A stretch of 60,796 bases of DNA from an uncultured Phocaeicola sp. (GTDB taxonomy: Bacteria; Bacteroidota; Bacteroidia; Bacteroidales; Bacteroidaceae), in assembly GCA_958434805.1 (NCBI GenBank), contig CAUBDX010000017.1:1-60796 (forward strand), given 5' to 3'. A program made the position numbers and the translations under genes. The notes beneath the pieces are model-generated. The model did no database searches. It saw only the letters and a program-made list of their open reading frames with translations, and had not been told where the DNA came from. This document shows positions 25,314 to 36,088 of the stretch, in pieces (position 1 is the stretch's first letter; each line of letters opens with the position of its first letter).

Positions 25314-28300
25314 ATGAATAAAAAAATGAAACTGCTTTCAGTCCTTGGATTGGTGACAGCTATTCTGTTTTTGTTCTCGCCGATGGTGACAGCTCAATCC
25401 TTATCCATCAGTGGTAAGGTAATTGACAAAAACAGTCAGGAGCCTGTAATTGGGGCCAGTGTTTTAATTGAAGGAACCTCAAACGGTACGATAACCGATT
25501 TGGATGGTAATTTTATGCTTTCCAATGTTCCATCCAAAGGAAATCTAGTCGTGTCTTATATTGGTTATGCTACGCAAACTCTTCCAATCAATGGAAAAAC
25601 TAGTTTCAGTATTGTCTTGGCTGAGGATACCGAAACGTTGGATGAAGTTGTTGTGGTAGGTTATGGTGTGCAGAAAAAAGTGAATCTTACCGGATCTGTC
25701 GCTTCTGTGAAAGGAGATGCGTTGGAACATCGTCCGGTAGTGGATGCAACACAGAGTTTGCAAGGTTTAGTTCCGGGTTTGTCAGTAAGCAATGGAGGAT
25801 CGGGACGTCCTGGTGCTACCGGTTCGTTGAGTTTGCGTGGTCAAGGCAACTTGTCTGGAAATTCTGCTCCTTATGTATTGGTAGATGGTGTGGAAATGTC
25901 TCTTTCAGATGTAAACCCGAATGACATCGAGAATATTTCTGTATTAAAAGACGCGGCGGCTTGTGCTATTTATGGAGCACGTGCAGCTTACGGTGTGATT
26001 CTGGTGACAACTAAACAAGGTGAAGAAGGAAAGATGCGTGCCAGTTATCAAGGTACATTAGGATGGAGTGCTCCAACTGTGCTGCCGGATATGGTGAATT
26101 CACTTGACTTTGTGAAGTTTTGGAATGACGGTGTCAGCAATACAGGAGCTGCTAACCGTATGTATAGTGAGCAAAAAATAGCTGATTTGGAACAATATAT
26201 GAGAGATCCGTCCAGTATTGACCCGTGGGGAGATTTGGCACCGGGTGAATCATTGAATGCCGCATTCGAAAACTCGGAACGCGGATTGGGAAATACGGAT
26301 TATTTTGATCTGCACTATAAAAATTATAGCTTTAAGCATAACCACAATCTCAGTTTTAGCGGGGGTAGCAAGAAAGCACAATATTATGTTTCCGGAGGCT
26401 ATTATAATGAGGACGGTATTTTGCGCTATGCTGATATGGACTATACACGCTATACGGTTAATGCCAATATCACTTCAGAATTGACTAAATGGTTGAAACT
26501 GAAATTCAACACTAAGTTTATGCATTCGGATAATAGGACTCCTTTTAATAATGAAGATCCGAAAACTGGACTTGACGGTGGTTTGAGTGAAGGATTTTAT
26601 CATAGTTTGGCACGTTTCCGTCCTACGGTATCGGTTATTGACCCTAATGGACATTTTACGGAATTGTCTATGATTCCTTATTTGCAGAGTGGAACGTATA
26701 CAGATACGCAACGTGACCGTTTTAATATCACTGCAGGTTTTGAATTGCAACCGCTGAAAGACTGGTTTATTTTCTTTGATTATACTTATAAGCAAATGAA
26801 CTTGGAGTATGAAGCATTGAATGTGGCTCCCAGTATTTATGAGCAAGATGGGGTGACAATGACCAAAGTGGCGCGTTCTGAATTGGGAGTAGTGGAAGAC
26901 GGTAAGTTTACACGTACTTATGGACGTACCCGTTATCAGACTATCAATTTTTATACAAACTACCAGTTCACTCTGAATGATCATCATAACTTTACATTAA
27001 TGGGGGGGTATCAAGAAGAGGATAATGATTATAGCTATATGAAGAACTCTATTACAGGCTTGTATTCTACAAACAACCCTAATTTGGGTATGGGTACAGG
27101 TGATAAAGTGGTAGTGGATACTCGTAACGGATGGGCTACACGAGGCTTTTTTGGGCGTATCAATTATGACTACGACGGTCGCTATCTGTTGGAATTGAAC
27201 GGCCGTTATGATGGGTCTTCTCGCTTTGCTAAAGGAAACCGCTGGGGATTCTTCCCTTCCGCATCTTTGGGATGGAATATTTATCGGGAGAAATTTATGG
27301 AACCGGCAGCCGATTTCCTTTCTAATTTGAAATTGCGTGTATCATATGGTTTGTTAGGTAATCAGGCAGATGCCGGTTTATATACTTTTGCTTCCAATAT
27401 GTCACTGAATGGTGGTTTGGGAGGATATATATTTAGCGACGGTCGTCATATTTATACCAATCCCGCTCCTGTTATTGACCCGAATACTACTTGGGAGAAG
27501 GTGGAAAGCAAAAATATCGGATTGGATTTTGGTTTCTTTGGAAACGCTTTGACCGGAACCGTAGATATATTCCAGCGTGATACAAAAGATATGTTGGGAC
27601 CGGGGCTGGAGTTTCCCGATATGTTTGGTGCGGTAGCTCCACAGGCTAATAACGCCCGTATGCGTAACCGTGGTTGGGAGTTGTCTTTGAATTATCGTGG
27701 AAAAATAGGTAACGATATTGATTATAGTGTCGGAGGGTCGGTTTCAGATGCTGTTTCCGAAGTGACGGAATATGCTAATGCTAAAAAGAATGATCCTTAC
27801 GGAAGCTGGTATACAGGCCGTAAAGTAGGTGAAATATGGGGATATCGGGCCGAAGGTCTGATTCAGACACAAGAAGAAGCTGACGCTTACAACGCGGAGT
27901 ATGATTTAAGCTATATCAGTGGAAAACTGTGGGAACCGGGAGATGTGAAGTATATAGATCTGGATGGCAATAAAGTCATTGACAGGGGAGACAATAGACT
28001 GGTGGATGGTGATATGGGAGACCAGACTATAATTGGTAATACAACTCCACGTTATCAGTACACTTTCAATGGATATATCAGTTGGAAAGGATTAAGTCTG
28101 AGTGTTATGTTCCAGGGTGTGGGCAAACGTGACTGGGTTGCCGGTGGCGCATATTTCTGGGGATTTGGACCTTATGCTCAAGTTACTGTTTTCAAGGAAC
28201 ATATGGATTATTGGAGACCGGACAATCCGGGAGCTTATTATCCGAAACCTTATATTAATTCTGCGGGTGGAGTAGCTCCTTATCAGGATAAAAATATACA

Positions 28301-28568
28301 GCGTACTGATTTGTATTTGCAGAATGCAGCTTATTGCCGGTTGAAGAATCTGACTTTAAGCTATGACCTGCCTAATGCATGGGTACACAAAGCTGGCTTG
28401 CAGAAAGTGCAGGTGTTCTTTTCCGGAGAGAATCTGTTGACATTTACCAAACTGAAAGGTATGTTTGATCCGGAAGCCATTTTTAGTTCCAACTCATATA
28501 CAAGTGAGGGAGGAAAGAACTATCCGATGAACCGCGTATTGTCCTTAGGCTTTATTGTTAATTTATAA
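25314..28568 (+). CDS. SusC/RagA-family TonB-linked outer-membrane transporter
   Basis: A 1084-residue protein: signal peptide 1-28 (MVTAQ), a CarboxypepD_reg-like domain (~31-110: GKVIDKNSQEPVIGASVLIE), a TonB box-like DEVVVVGYGVQKKVNLTGSV, a plug with LQGLVPGLSVS, SLRGQGNLSG, YVLVDGVEM, VLKDAAACAIYGARAAYGV, then a ~22-strand barrel ending LSLGFIVNL. It imports glycan oligosaccharides with the SusD encoded 13 bases downstream. It is first in the SusC-SusD-sulfatase operon. Confidence 0.96.
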   Translation: MNKKMKLLSVLGLVTAILFLFSPMVTAQSLSISGKVIDKNSQEPVIGASVLIEGTSNGTITDLDGNFMLSNVPSKGNLVVSYIGYATQTLPINGKTSFSIVLAEDTETLDEVVVVGYGVQKKVNLTGSVASVKGDALEHRPVVDATQSLQGLVPGLSVSNGGSGRPGATGSLSLRGQGNLSGNSAPYVLVDGVEMSLSDVNPNDIENISVLKDAAACAIYGARAAYGVILVTTKQGEEGKMRASYQGTLGWSAPTVLPDMVNSLDFVKFWNDGVSNTGAANRMYSEQKIADLEQYMRDPSSIDPWGDLAPGESLNAAFENSERGLGNTDYFDLHYKNYSFKHNHNLSFSGGSKKAQYYVSGGYYNEDGILRYADMDYTRYTVNANITSELTKWLKLKFNTKFMHSDNRTPFNNEDPKTGLDGGLSEGFYHSLARFRPTVSVIDPNGHFTELSMIPYLQSGTYTDTQRDRFNITAGFELQPLKDWFIFFDYTYKQMNLEYEALNVAPSIYEQDGVTMTKVARSELGVVEDGKFTRTYGRTRYQTINFYTNYQFTLNDHHNFTLMGGYQEEDNDYSYMKNSITGLYSTNNPNLGMGTGDKVVVDTRNGWATRGFFGRINYDYDGRYLLELNGRYDGSSRFAKGNRWGFFPSASLGWNIYREKFMEPAADFLSNLKLRVSYGLLGNQADAGLYTFASNMSLNGGLGGYIFSDGRHIYTNPAPVIDPNTTWEKVESKNIGLDFGFFGNALTGTVDIFQRDTKDMLGPGLEFPDMFGAVAPQANNARMRNRGWELSLNYRGKIGNDIDYSVGGSVSDAVSEVTEYANAKKNDPYGSWYTGRKVGEIWGYRAEGLIQTQEEADAYNAEYDLSYISGKLWEPGDVKYIDLDGNKVIDRGDNRLVDGDMGDQTIIGNTTPRYQYTFNGYISWKGLSLSVMFQGVGKRDWVAGGAYFWGFGPYAQVTVFKEHMDYWRPDNPGAYYPKPYINSAGGVAPYQDKNIQRTDLYLQNAAYCRLKNLTLSYDLPNAWVHKAGLQKVQVFFSGENLLTFTKLKGMFDPEAIFSSNSYTSEGGKNYPMNRVLSLGFIVNL

Positions 28569-28580
28569 TTTTGATATCTT

Positions 28581-30422
28581 ATGAAAAAAAGAAATATATT
28601 ATTGGGGCTGGCTTTGGCATTCTGTTTTACGGCTTGCTATGATTTGGATAAAATGCCCGAGGGAGTATTGTCTACGGCCGAACCGTTTCGCAGTACAGGC
28701 GAAATAAGAAACTATATAGACCGCTATTATGAATTTGGTGTCCGTACGCAAGGGTTCATGGCTGGTGGTGGAGGTGGTATTGCCGGTAATGATGTTAACA
28801 GTGATAATTTGGCATCTGCTGCTGTCAATTCGCGCCTGATGGGATTAACTTCGTTGAGCAATGCGGTGGCTTTAGATAATTATACACATATTCGTAACAT
28901 TAATTTTTTGATAAATAATGCCGGTGACTGTCCGGAAAAAGGCAGTGTAGAGTATAATCATCTGATGGGTGAGGCCTATTATTTCCGTGCTTGGTTTTAT
29001 TATTCCATGTTTTCAGACTATGGTCGGTTGGCATGGGTAGACACCCCGCTAGAACCAAATCTGGAAGTAATGATGTTGCCTCGCGAGAGCCGTACATTTA
29101 TTGCCGATAAGATTTTGGCAGATTTGGATATGGCCATTTCACTGATGAAGGAGCAGAATAATTCGTCATCCATGCGTCTGCACAAGGATGTAGCCCGTGC
29201 GTTGAAGAGTGAAGTCGCTCTCTTTGAGGCTACATGGGAAAAATGGCATTATGCTAAGGAAAAAAACAAACCCGAAAAGTTTTATGATACGGAACTTGGA
29301 GAGGCAGAGTTAATGGCAAAGATAGACAACTATTTGGATCAGTCTATCGCTGCTGCTGAAGAAGTGCGTCAACGGGGAGTATGGAAAATATATAATACCG
29401 GAAATGTGGAGAATGATTATAGGAGCATTTTTGAAACTCCTGATCTGACTGCTAATCCTGAAATTCTTTGGTTTAAGATGTATGATGGAGATCAGGTGGG
29501 CAATAGTGTCACTCGTTATTTGAATACAGGTGGAGGTAATGTGGGGGTTACAGCATCTTTAGTAGATGATTATTTGACGATAGACGGCCGGCCTTTGGTT
29601 GGGAAAGAGCTTCTTGATGCCAAGCGTGTCTATCCTACGGAGTTGCTTCCTACTGTCCGAGACCCCCGTTTGTCGCAGACTGTGGCCTTGCCTGGACAGC
29701 GCATGCAACCTGCTGGGGCTGGTAATCCGTACGTTGTCGGTTTCCCCTCGTTGGCTGGCGATGGTTCAGCGTTTGGAACGAACATGACCGGTTATGTGAT
29801 GTTGAAACATGTACAGATAGATTATACTGGAGATTATATCTCGGAATATAAAGGCTCTACTCCTGCCATTCAGTTCCGTTACGCTGATGTTTTGTTGAAT
29901 TATGCGGAAGCGCTGGCCGAGAAGAACGGGGCGGCTAATGCGGGCAAGATTATAGAGATATTGCATCCTTTGCGCGAGCGTGCCGGTATGCCGGATATTG
30001 ATTTCGACCGTGAATATAATACTTCTGCGGAGTATCCGTTTAGAAATCTGGATAAATATATCCAAGCTGTACGCCGCGAACGCCGGGTGGAAAAAGCATT
30101 GGAAGGTCGTCGGGTATTTGATATCATGCGCTGGGCCGCTGCCGAGGAGTTGATTATAGGTAACCGCGCACATGGTGCTTTGTTTATAGGCAGTAACTTG
30201 CCGGAACAATATGGGCCAGAGTTGAAATATGACCAGGCATCTGGAAATAATATGTTTTTGACAGGCAGCCCTGATGATGCTGAACGTTACATATTACCGG
30301 TGCCTCCTTCTACAATGCCGAATGGATGGCAGTTTAAACCGAACCGGGATTATTTGTTGCCTATCCAGGAGCGTATGATTAATGTAATGGATGGCATGTG
30401 GGAACAGAATCCCGGTTGGTAA
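28581..30422 (+). CDS. SusD/RagB-family glycan-binding lipoprotein
   Basis: A 613-residue surface lipoprotein: signal MKKRNILLGLALAFCFTAC with lipidated Cys19, then the helical TPR-like SusD body (INFLINNAGDCPEKG, GEAYYFRAWFYYSMFSDYG, RLHKDVARALKSEVALFEA). The C-terminal motifs are usual: FRYADVLLNYAEALAE, LRERAGMP, IQAVRRERRVEKALEGRRVFDIMRW. It caps the SusC barrel and binds the substrate outside the cell. Ligand not predictable from sequence. Confidence 0.95.
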   Translation: MKKRNILLGLALAFCFTACYDLDKMPEGVLSTAEPFRSTGEIRNYIDRYYEFGVRTQGFMAGGGGGIAGNDVNSDNLASAAVNSRLMGLTSLSNAVALDNYTHIRNINFLINNAGDCPEKGSVEYNHLMGEAYYFRAWFYYSMFSDYGRLAWVDTPLEPNLEVMMLPRESRTFIADKILADLDMAISLMKEQNNSSSMRLHKDVARALKSEVALFEATWEKWHYAKEKNKPEKFYDTELGEAELMAKIDNYLDQSIAAAEEVRQRGVWKIYNTGNVENDYRSIFETPDLTANPEILWFKMYDGDQVGNSVTRYLNTGGGNVGVTASLVDDYLTIDGRPLVGKELLDAKRVYPTELLPTVRDPRLSQTVALPGQRMQPAGAGNPYVVGFPSLAGDGSAFGTNMTGYVMLKHVQIDYTGDYISEYKGSTPAIQFRYADVLLNYAEALAEKNGAANAGKIIEILHPLRERAGMPDIDFDREYNTSAEYPFRNLDKYIQAVRRERRVEKALEGRRVFDIMRWAAAEELIIGNRAHGALFIGSNLPEQYGPELKYDQASGNNMFLTGSPDDAERYILPVPPSTMPNGWQFKPNRDYLLPIQERMINVMDGMWEQNPGW

Positions 30423-30455
30423 GGAAGTGATGAATGAATCCAAAGTTATATAAAA

Positions 30456-32036
30456 ATGAATAGAATAACCAGTAGTGTATTGTATTCTTTGACGGGAGCA
30501 GCGATGTTGTCATCGCTGCCTTCCTGCAAGGTAAAGAAAGAGAGCGACGGGAATGAGAAAAAAAGCATGAATATTGTGTATATCATGTGTGATGACCATT
30601 CTTTTCAGACTATCAGTGCATATGACCAACGTTATATGCAGACACCCAATATTGACCGGATAGCCAATGAAGGGGTCCGTTTCACAAATAGTTTTGTGGC
30701 AAACTCCCTGAGTGGTCCCAGCCGTGCCTGTATGCTGACCGGTAAACATAGTCATGCCAATGGATTTACGGATAATACCACCACATTTGACGGTAACCAG
30801 CAGACTTTCCCGAAACTGCTTCAGGCTAATGGCTATCAGACTGCTATGATCGGTAAATGGCATCTGGTATCTGAACCTACCGGATTTAATTATTGGGACA
30901 TCCTGATAGGACAAGGGGATTATTATAATCCGAAATTTATTAAAAATGGCGAACGGGTACAACGGGAAGGCTATGCTACCAATATTGTGACAGATTTGGC
31001 AATAAATTGGATGGACAGCATCCGGGACAAGAGTAAACCATTCTGTCTTTTTATTCATCATAAGGCGCCTCATCGTACCTGGATGCCTGATCTTTGTGAC
31101 CTTGACTTGTATGATGATGTAACTTATCCGATGCCAGAGAACTTCTATGATAAATATGAAGGCAGAATTCCTGCATCCAAGCAGGAAATGAGCATTATAA
31201 AGGATATGGATTTGGTGTATGACCTGAAGATGGCGGACAAGGAGAATGAGATCCATACCACAACGGGACTGGAAGAAGCGGGCAGAAATATGTATAATGC
31301 TCTGAATCCGGAACAGAAGGCTGTTTGGGACAAGCATTATGATCCTATCATTGCCAAATTCAAACAGGATAAGTTAACGGGTAAGGCTTTGGCTGAGTGG
31401 AAATATCAGCAATATATGCATGATTATATGCGGGTTATCCATTCCATAGACCGTAATGTGGGGCGTGTTTTGAAGTATTTGGAAGAGAACGGATTGATGG
31501 AAAATACGATGATTGTCTATACTTCCGACCAGGGATTCTATATGGGAGAACATGGTTGGTTTGACAAGCGTTTCATGTACGAAGAGTCTTTCCGTACCCC
31601 CTTGCTGGTCCGTTTGCCGGGAGGAAAGAAAGGTGATGTTGATGAGATGGTGCAAAATATTGATTATGGTCCTACTATATTGGACCTTGCAGGGGTGGAG
31701 GTACCGGCAGATATGCATGGAGTTTCTTTCTTGCCTTTGCTGAAGGGGGAGAAAGTGCCTGACTGGCGTAAATCATTGTATTATCATTTTTATGAATACC
31801 CGGCTGAACATGCTGTCCGCCGCCATTATGGTGTACGTACAGAACGTTATAAATTGATGCATTTTTATAATGACATAGACTGTTGGGAACTATATGATTT
31901 ACAGGAAGATCCTATGGAGATGCATAATATCTACGGACAACCTGGAACGGAAGAGTTGGTTAAAGAATTGAAGACGGAATTATTACGTCTCCAAGTTCAG
32001 TATGATGACCCTATTCGTAACATTTACAAGGATTGA
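30456..32036 (+). CDS. Ser-type sulfatase (family S1) lipoprotein
   Basis: A 526-residue sulfatase. The signal ends LSSLPSC, likely lipidated at Cys24. The formylglycine motif is S86-G-P-S-R with ACMLTGKH following, so maturation needs an anaerobic sulfatase-maturating enzyme encoded elsewhere. Metal ligands: MCDDHSF near the N-terminus and YTSDQGFYMGEHGWFDKR. MIGKWHL and KAPHRTWMPD are also conserved. The sequence resembles the S1 group acting on 6-O-sulfated GlcNAc (S1_11), a subfamily guess. It completes the SusCD operon, 33 bases after susD. Confidence 0.92.
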   Translation: MNRITSSVLYSLTGAAMLSSLPSCKVKKESDGNEKKSMNIVYIMCDDHSFQTISAYDQRYMQTPNIDRIANEGVRFTNSFVANSLSGPSRACMLTGKHSHANGFTDNTTTFDGNQQTFPKLLQANGYQTAMIGKWHLVSEPTGFNYWDILIGQGDYYNPKFIKNGERVQREGYATNIVTDLAINWMDSIRDKSKPFCLFIHHKAPHRTWMPDLCDLDLYDDVTYPMPENFYDKYEGRIPASKQEMSIIKDMDLVYDLKMADKENEIHTTTGLEEAGRNMYNALNPEQKAVWDKHYDPIIAKFKQDKLTGKALAEWKYQQYMHDYMRVIHSIDRNVGRVLKYLEENGLMENTMIVYTSDQGFYMGEHGWFDKRFMYEESFRTPLLVRLPGGKKGDVDEMVQNIDYGPTILDLAGVEVPADMHGVSFLPLLKGEKVPDWRKSLYYHFYEYPAEHAVRRHYGVRTERYKLMHFYNDIDCWELYDLQEDPMEMHNIYGQPGTEELVKELKTELLRLQVQYDDPIRNIYKD

Positions 32037-32073
32037 CAACCTAATCTGACCTAAATTTAACATAGCATGAAGT

Positions 32074-32117
32074 ATTCCCGGTCTTTCTGTTTTCAAGAAG
32101 GTCGGGAATCTTTTTTT
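32074..32117 (+). terminator. Terminator of the SusCD-sulfatase operon
   Basis: An imperfect stem (ATTCCCG... with ...CGGGAAT) precedes seven T. It overlaps the last codons of the convergent HTCS gene. Confidence 0.65.
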
Positions 32118-35100
32118 CTATAATCGGACGGACTCATTCCCATTGCATTTTTGAATACAGTGCTGAAATTGCGTGAATGCTTGAATCCTGACTGTTCTGC
32201 TACTTCGCTTATGGATAGTGTGGTGGCATCTAGTAATTTACGGGCATATTCCAAACGGCATTTTATGATGTATTCACTGATGCCTATATCCATCATTCCT
32301 TTAGTCTTGTTGTAGAGTGACGCACGGCTCATTCCCATTTGCTTTGCTATGAAATTGACATCCATATCCACATTGTTGATATTTTCATTGACAATGCGGC
32401 TGAATTGAAGCATCAGCTGCTCATTGATGTGATTCAGATTTTCTTGTTTGGGTATAGGGATATCTATGGTGGCATAGTGCTTTTTCACGATGTTGTGATT
32501 ATGCATGATATTCTGTATCTGGATAGAAAGTAAATCCATGTCAAACGGTTTGGTTATATAGGCTTCTGCTCCTGTTTTGTATCCTTCTTCTATACTGGCG
32601 TCATCGACACAGGAAGTAAGCAGTATCACAGGCATATAGTTTAAGTCTGGTTTTTGTTTGATATAGCGGCATAGTTCAAATCCGTTCATGCGGGGCATTT
32701 TGACATCACTTAATACAATTTGGGGGCGTTGTGACGTAAGGATAGGAAGAGCTTCCATGCCATCATGAGCTTCATACACTTCTTCAAACAGAACTTGTAG
32801 GTTGCAAATCAGGTAATTACATAAGTCGCGATCATCTTCCACTATTAGAATAGAATGAAATTTCTCTATGCTGTCTTGTTGAGGTTGTTTGTAATCGATG
32901 TCGGCTGATAGATGCAATGCATCATTCAAATAGGTTTGAGGTGTAGATTGAATGTCGGCGGCTTCCTGTCTATACGGTAATGTGAAAAAGAAAGTCGCTC
33001 CTTTGGTTTCATTATTTTGGGCTCCGATGATGCCTCCGTGCATTTCTACCAGTTGTTTGGCGTATGACAAGCCGATTCCGTTACCTTGAAAGCTATGTTT
33101 ACCCTGATAGAAGCGAGTGAATAAATTGGCTATATCTTCTTCTTGAAGACCTATTCCCTCATCTTTTATAGTTACCCGTACACGGCTTCCATTACCTTCG
33201 AGGTAAGTGGAAACAGTGACAGTAGAATTTTCTTCGCTGAATTTATAGGCATTTGTCAATAGGTTGTTAACGACGATTTCACATTGACTGCGGTCAAAAT
33301 ACATAGTTTCTATGGTAGTGTCAGGAGTAAATGCCAATGAGATATTACGTAACGAAAGTTCATCCTTGAAATCATTTAGGATACTTTGCAACCATTCGTT
33401 GAAGGGCGTGGAAGACATGCGCAGGATATTTTTCTCTACTTCCATCTTGCGCATATTCAGAATCATGTCAATGATGTTTTTCATTTGTCGTGCTTGCTTG
33501 AACGCACCATATAGTTTGCCACGGAGTTCATAGGGGATTTGTTTGCTGTTTGTAAGTTGTTTCAACGGTGTATAAATTAAGGTTAAAGGGGTACGCAGTT
33601 CATGGTTGATATTGATCAAAGCTTTCACTTTTTCCTTGTAGATGGTACGTTCCTGTTCCTTGTATTTCCGTTTCAGTTGACGGTCGTGAGCTTTTATGGT
33701 ATAGATAATGAAAAGAATGATGATGACCGCACATAATAGGATGAACCAGGATTGTTGCCACCACGGAGGAAGGACAGTGAATTTCAGCAAAGTGAATTCA
33801 GGACTCCAGCTACCATCGTTCTGTGTACATTGAACCGTTATTTTATAGTCGCCCGGAGAAATGGTATGTAAAACAAGATGGGGACGGGATGTTTCTGTGT
33901 ATTCTGTGTTCAGCCCTTTTATACGGAACCGGTAGATGCGCTTGTGAAATACATTTCCCCCTTCCAGTTGTGTATGTATTTTTAGGGAGGAGAAATTATA
34001 AGGAATTTCCATAGTTGATCGGGGGATGAAGTGAACTGTTGTGCCGTTCAATGCTATTTCTTGCAACTTAAGTGTGATGGGAGGTGGAGCCGAAGCTGGT
34101 TTTAAAGCTTTGTTGATTCGTACCAATCCCTCGGAGCCACCCATGTATATGTTGCCGTCACTTGCCACCAATGCAGGTTTGGCTAAAAAGTCGTTAGGTA
34201 ATATGCCGTCCATCTCATTGTAGATGACAAAATGATTTTTATGTGGATTATAAGCGTATATGATTCCCAATGACCCCATCCATACGATGCCTTCATGGTC
34301 AATGACTAAAGAAGTGATTACGTCATTTCCATCGGGTAGCTTTAATGGCTCTTTACGGTTTGAGGGCAGGTGAATTCTGGTGACTCCATTAGGTTCGGCT
34401 ATCCATAGAGTCCCTAAAGAATCAATGCTTGCAGCTAATATCTGGTTATTTTTCTCATAAGCTATGGTTTCGTATTCGTTTTTCTCTTTGTTGTATTGGA
34501 ATACATTGTTTCGGTCATGAAAAAATGGATAAGTACGGTATTTTCCAATATAGATCCAGGAATATTGTAATTGTTTGTTCTTGAAGTGGATGGGAATAAG
34601 TTGTTGGCTTCCGGGAATATATCGGTAAAAAGCATTACCGTATAGTTCTATTTCGTTCCGATCATTAACTCGTATATTGGTGGGTGCACTGGAGCTTGCC
34701 AGCTTTGCTTCTGCATCTTTGTCCGGAAGAGAGAAGCGCTGGTAGTTTCCTGTCTTTTTATTGAAGCGGAAGATTCCTTTTGAAAAACTGGATGCTAGCA
34801 GTTCGGTTTCGGATAAAGGGCAAATGGATACTATTTTTTCTCCCAATGTTTGCGGATAGTGGGTAAAACGTTCCGTTTGCGGGTCAAAGCAGTTGATACC
34901 GCCTCCGTCCGTACCAATCCAGATCCGTCCGTCTTTATCTTCCCATAGGCATAAGGGGCATTTGTCGGACAAGCCTGAGGCTGGGTTTTGTGCAGCTTTG
35001 GTATAGGTAGTGATAAAACCTTTTTCTGCTCCTAGTACGCCTTCCCGCACCATACCTATCCACATGTGGTTGTTGCTGTGGCATAGGCATGTGACTGAAT

Positions 35101-35980
35101 TGGCAGGGAATTGCCGGTTTTCTTTGTTTGATAAGATTTGAATATCATGAGTGTCCGGATAGATTATATTCACTCCGCCACCATCTGTTGCCAGCCAAAT
35201 GGCTTTATCCCATTCTGTTATATCAAGAACAATATCGTTGCTCAAGTTTGAATTACGGGTATTATAGGAGGTCAGCAGTTGTCCATCCTGATTATAACAT
35301 TTTACTCCTTGCCCGTAGAAGGAAACCCAGTAACGTCCGGAGGAATCCTTATATAGATCGTATGCATTGGATAATTCACCGAATGGAGAATCAGTTATTT
35401 CTCCTGTATGTTTATTTAATAGCTTTATTTCCCATGCATTGTTTATTATCAGGTAATGAGTGGAGTCGAAAGGCTCCATCTTGATAATATGGATTCCTGT
35501 TGTTTTTAAAGGGATTGCTTTGGAATGTTTTAATTCATTTTCATATACAAGCAATGTGTCGGTTACAGGTATCAGCAGCTTGCTTCCTTCAGTTGTTATA
35601 ATGGAAGCTTTTACCGGCTGATTATGTCGCAGAAAAATTTGCAGGGAATCTTTCTCATATTCATAATAACTGATTCCTTGTGAGGTGATCGCCCATATCC
35701 GTTCTTCATTATCTCCGAAAATATCGTTGATGTAATGGCTGTTTTTACGTAATAAATACGGTAGATTATATTTCTTGATTTTTTCTCCATTGAAACGATA
35801 TATTCCCTGAGTGGTTCCGACCCATAATGAACCGTTTTTGTCATCGTATAGGGATATAATAGAGGTTGGAAGTCCTTCTTTAATAGAAAGTTGTTTAAAA
35901 TGATAATAAGGACGGTTGATGGAATAAGTCTTTATGATAAAACAACATAGAACCAGGATTACATAGACGGTTTTTCTCAT
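32093..35980 (-). CDS. Hybrid two-component system regulator (HTCS)
   Basis: A 1295-residue one-protein sensor-regulator. Order: signal/anchor (1-20), a periplasmic double propeller of Reg_prop repeats (~30-620; e.g. GSLWVGTTQGIYRFNG, GRIWIGTDGGGINCFDP), a Y_Y_Y domain (~640-760), a membrane segment (~770-790, WFILLCAVIIILFIIY), HisKA with NHELRTPLTLIYTP, an HATPase (NNLLTNAYKFSEEN, GIGLSYAKQL), a receiver (ILIVEDD, phospho-Asp in IVLSDVKMPRMNG), and an AraC HTH (SISEVAEQSGFKHSRNFSTVF). It should sense a glycan fragment in the periplasm and activate the adjacent SusCD operon. It has its own promoter. Confidence 0.96.
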   Translation of the reverse strand: MRKTVYVILVLCCFIIKTYSINRPYYHFKQLSIKEGLPTSIISLYDDKNGSLWVGTTQGIYRFNGEKIKKYNLPYLLRKNSHYINDIFGDNEERIWAITSQGISYYEYEKDSLQIFLRHNQPVKASIITTEGSKLLIPVTDTLLVYENELKHSKAIPLKTTGIHIIKMEPFDSTHYLIINNAWEIKLLNKHTGEITDSPFGELSNAYDLYKDSSGRYWVSFYGQGVKCYNQDGQLLTSYNTRNSNLSNDIVLDITEWDKAIWLATDGGGVNIIYPDTHDIQILSNKENRQFPANSVTCLCHSNNHMWIGMVREGVLGAEKGFITTYTKAAQNPASGLSDKCPLCLWEDKDGRIWIGTDGGGINCFDPQTERFTHYPQTLGEKIVSICPLSETELLASSFSKGIFRFNKKTGNYQRFSLPDKDAEAKLASSSAPTNIRVNDRNEIELYGNAFYRYIPGSQQLIPIHFKNKQLQYSWIYIGKYRTYPFFHDRNNVFQYNKEKNEYETIAYEKNNQILAASIDSLGTLWIAEPNGVTRIHLPSNRKEPLKLPDGNDVITSLVIDHEGIVWMGSLGIIYAYNPHKNHFVIYNEMDGILPNDFLAKPALVASDGNIYMGGSEGLVRINKALKPASAPPPITLKLQEIALNGTTVHFIPRSTMEIPYNFSSLKIHTQLEGGNVFHKRIYRFRIKGLNTEYTETSRPHLVLHTISPGDYKITVQCTQNDGSWSPEFTLLKFTVLPPWWQQSWFILLCAVIIILFIIYTIKAHDRQLKRKYKEQERTIYKEKVKALININHELRTPLTLIYTPLKQLTNSKQIPYELRGKLYGAFKQARQMKNIIDMILNMRKMEVEKNILRMSSTPFNEWLQSILNDFKDELSLRNISLAFTPDTTIETMYFDRSQCEIVVNNLLTNAYKFSEENSTVTVSTYLEGNGSRVRVTIKDEGIGLQEEDIANLFTRFYQGKHSFQGNGIGLSYAKQLVEMHGGIIGAQNNETKGATFFFTLPYRQEAADIQSTPQTYLNDALHLSADIDYKQPQQDSIEKFHSILIVEDDRDLCNYLICNLQVLFEEVYEAHDGMEALPILTSQRPQIVLSDVKMPRMNGFELCRYIKQKPDLNYMPVILLTSCVDDASIEEGYKTGAEAYITKPFDMDLLSIQIQNIMHNHNIVKKHYATIDIPIPKQENLNHINEQLMLQFSRIVNENINNVDMDVNFIAKQMGMSRASLYNKTKGMMDIGISEYIIKCRLEYARKLLDATTLSISEVAEQSGFKHSRNFSTVFKNAMGMSPSDYRKKDSRPS

Positions 35981-36001
35981 TCAGATAAGGTCTTAAAACA
36001 A

Positions 36002-36040
36002 ATATTTGTACAAATATAAGAAATAGGTTTTGAAATTCAA
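36002..36040 (-). promoter_or_regulatory. HTCS promoter overlapped by a perfect palindrome
   Basis: On the minus strand TTG (36038-36040), 19 bases, TATATTTG (36011-36018). The 16-base palindrome ATATTTGTACAAATAT (36002-36017) covers the -7 element and the start region, a candidate control site. Confidence 0.6.
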
Positions 36041-36088
36041 AGCGAAAAGAGGATATTGATAACCGAATGACTGTGATATTATATATAA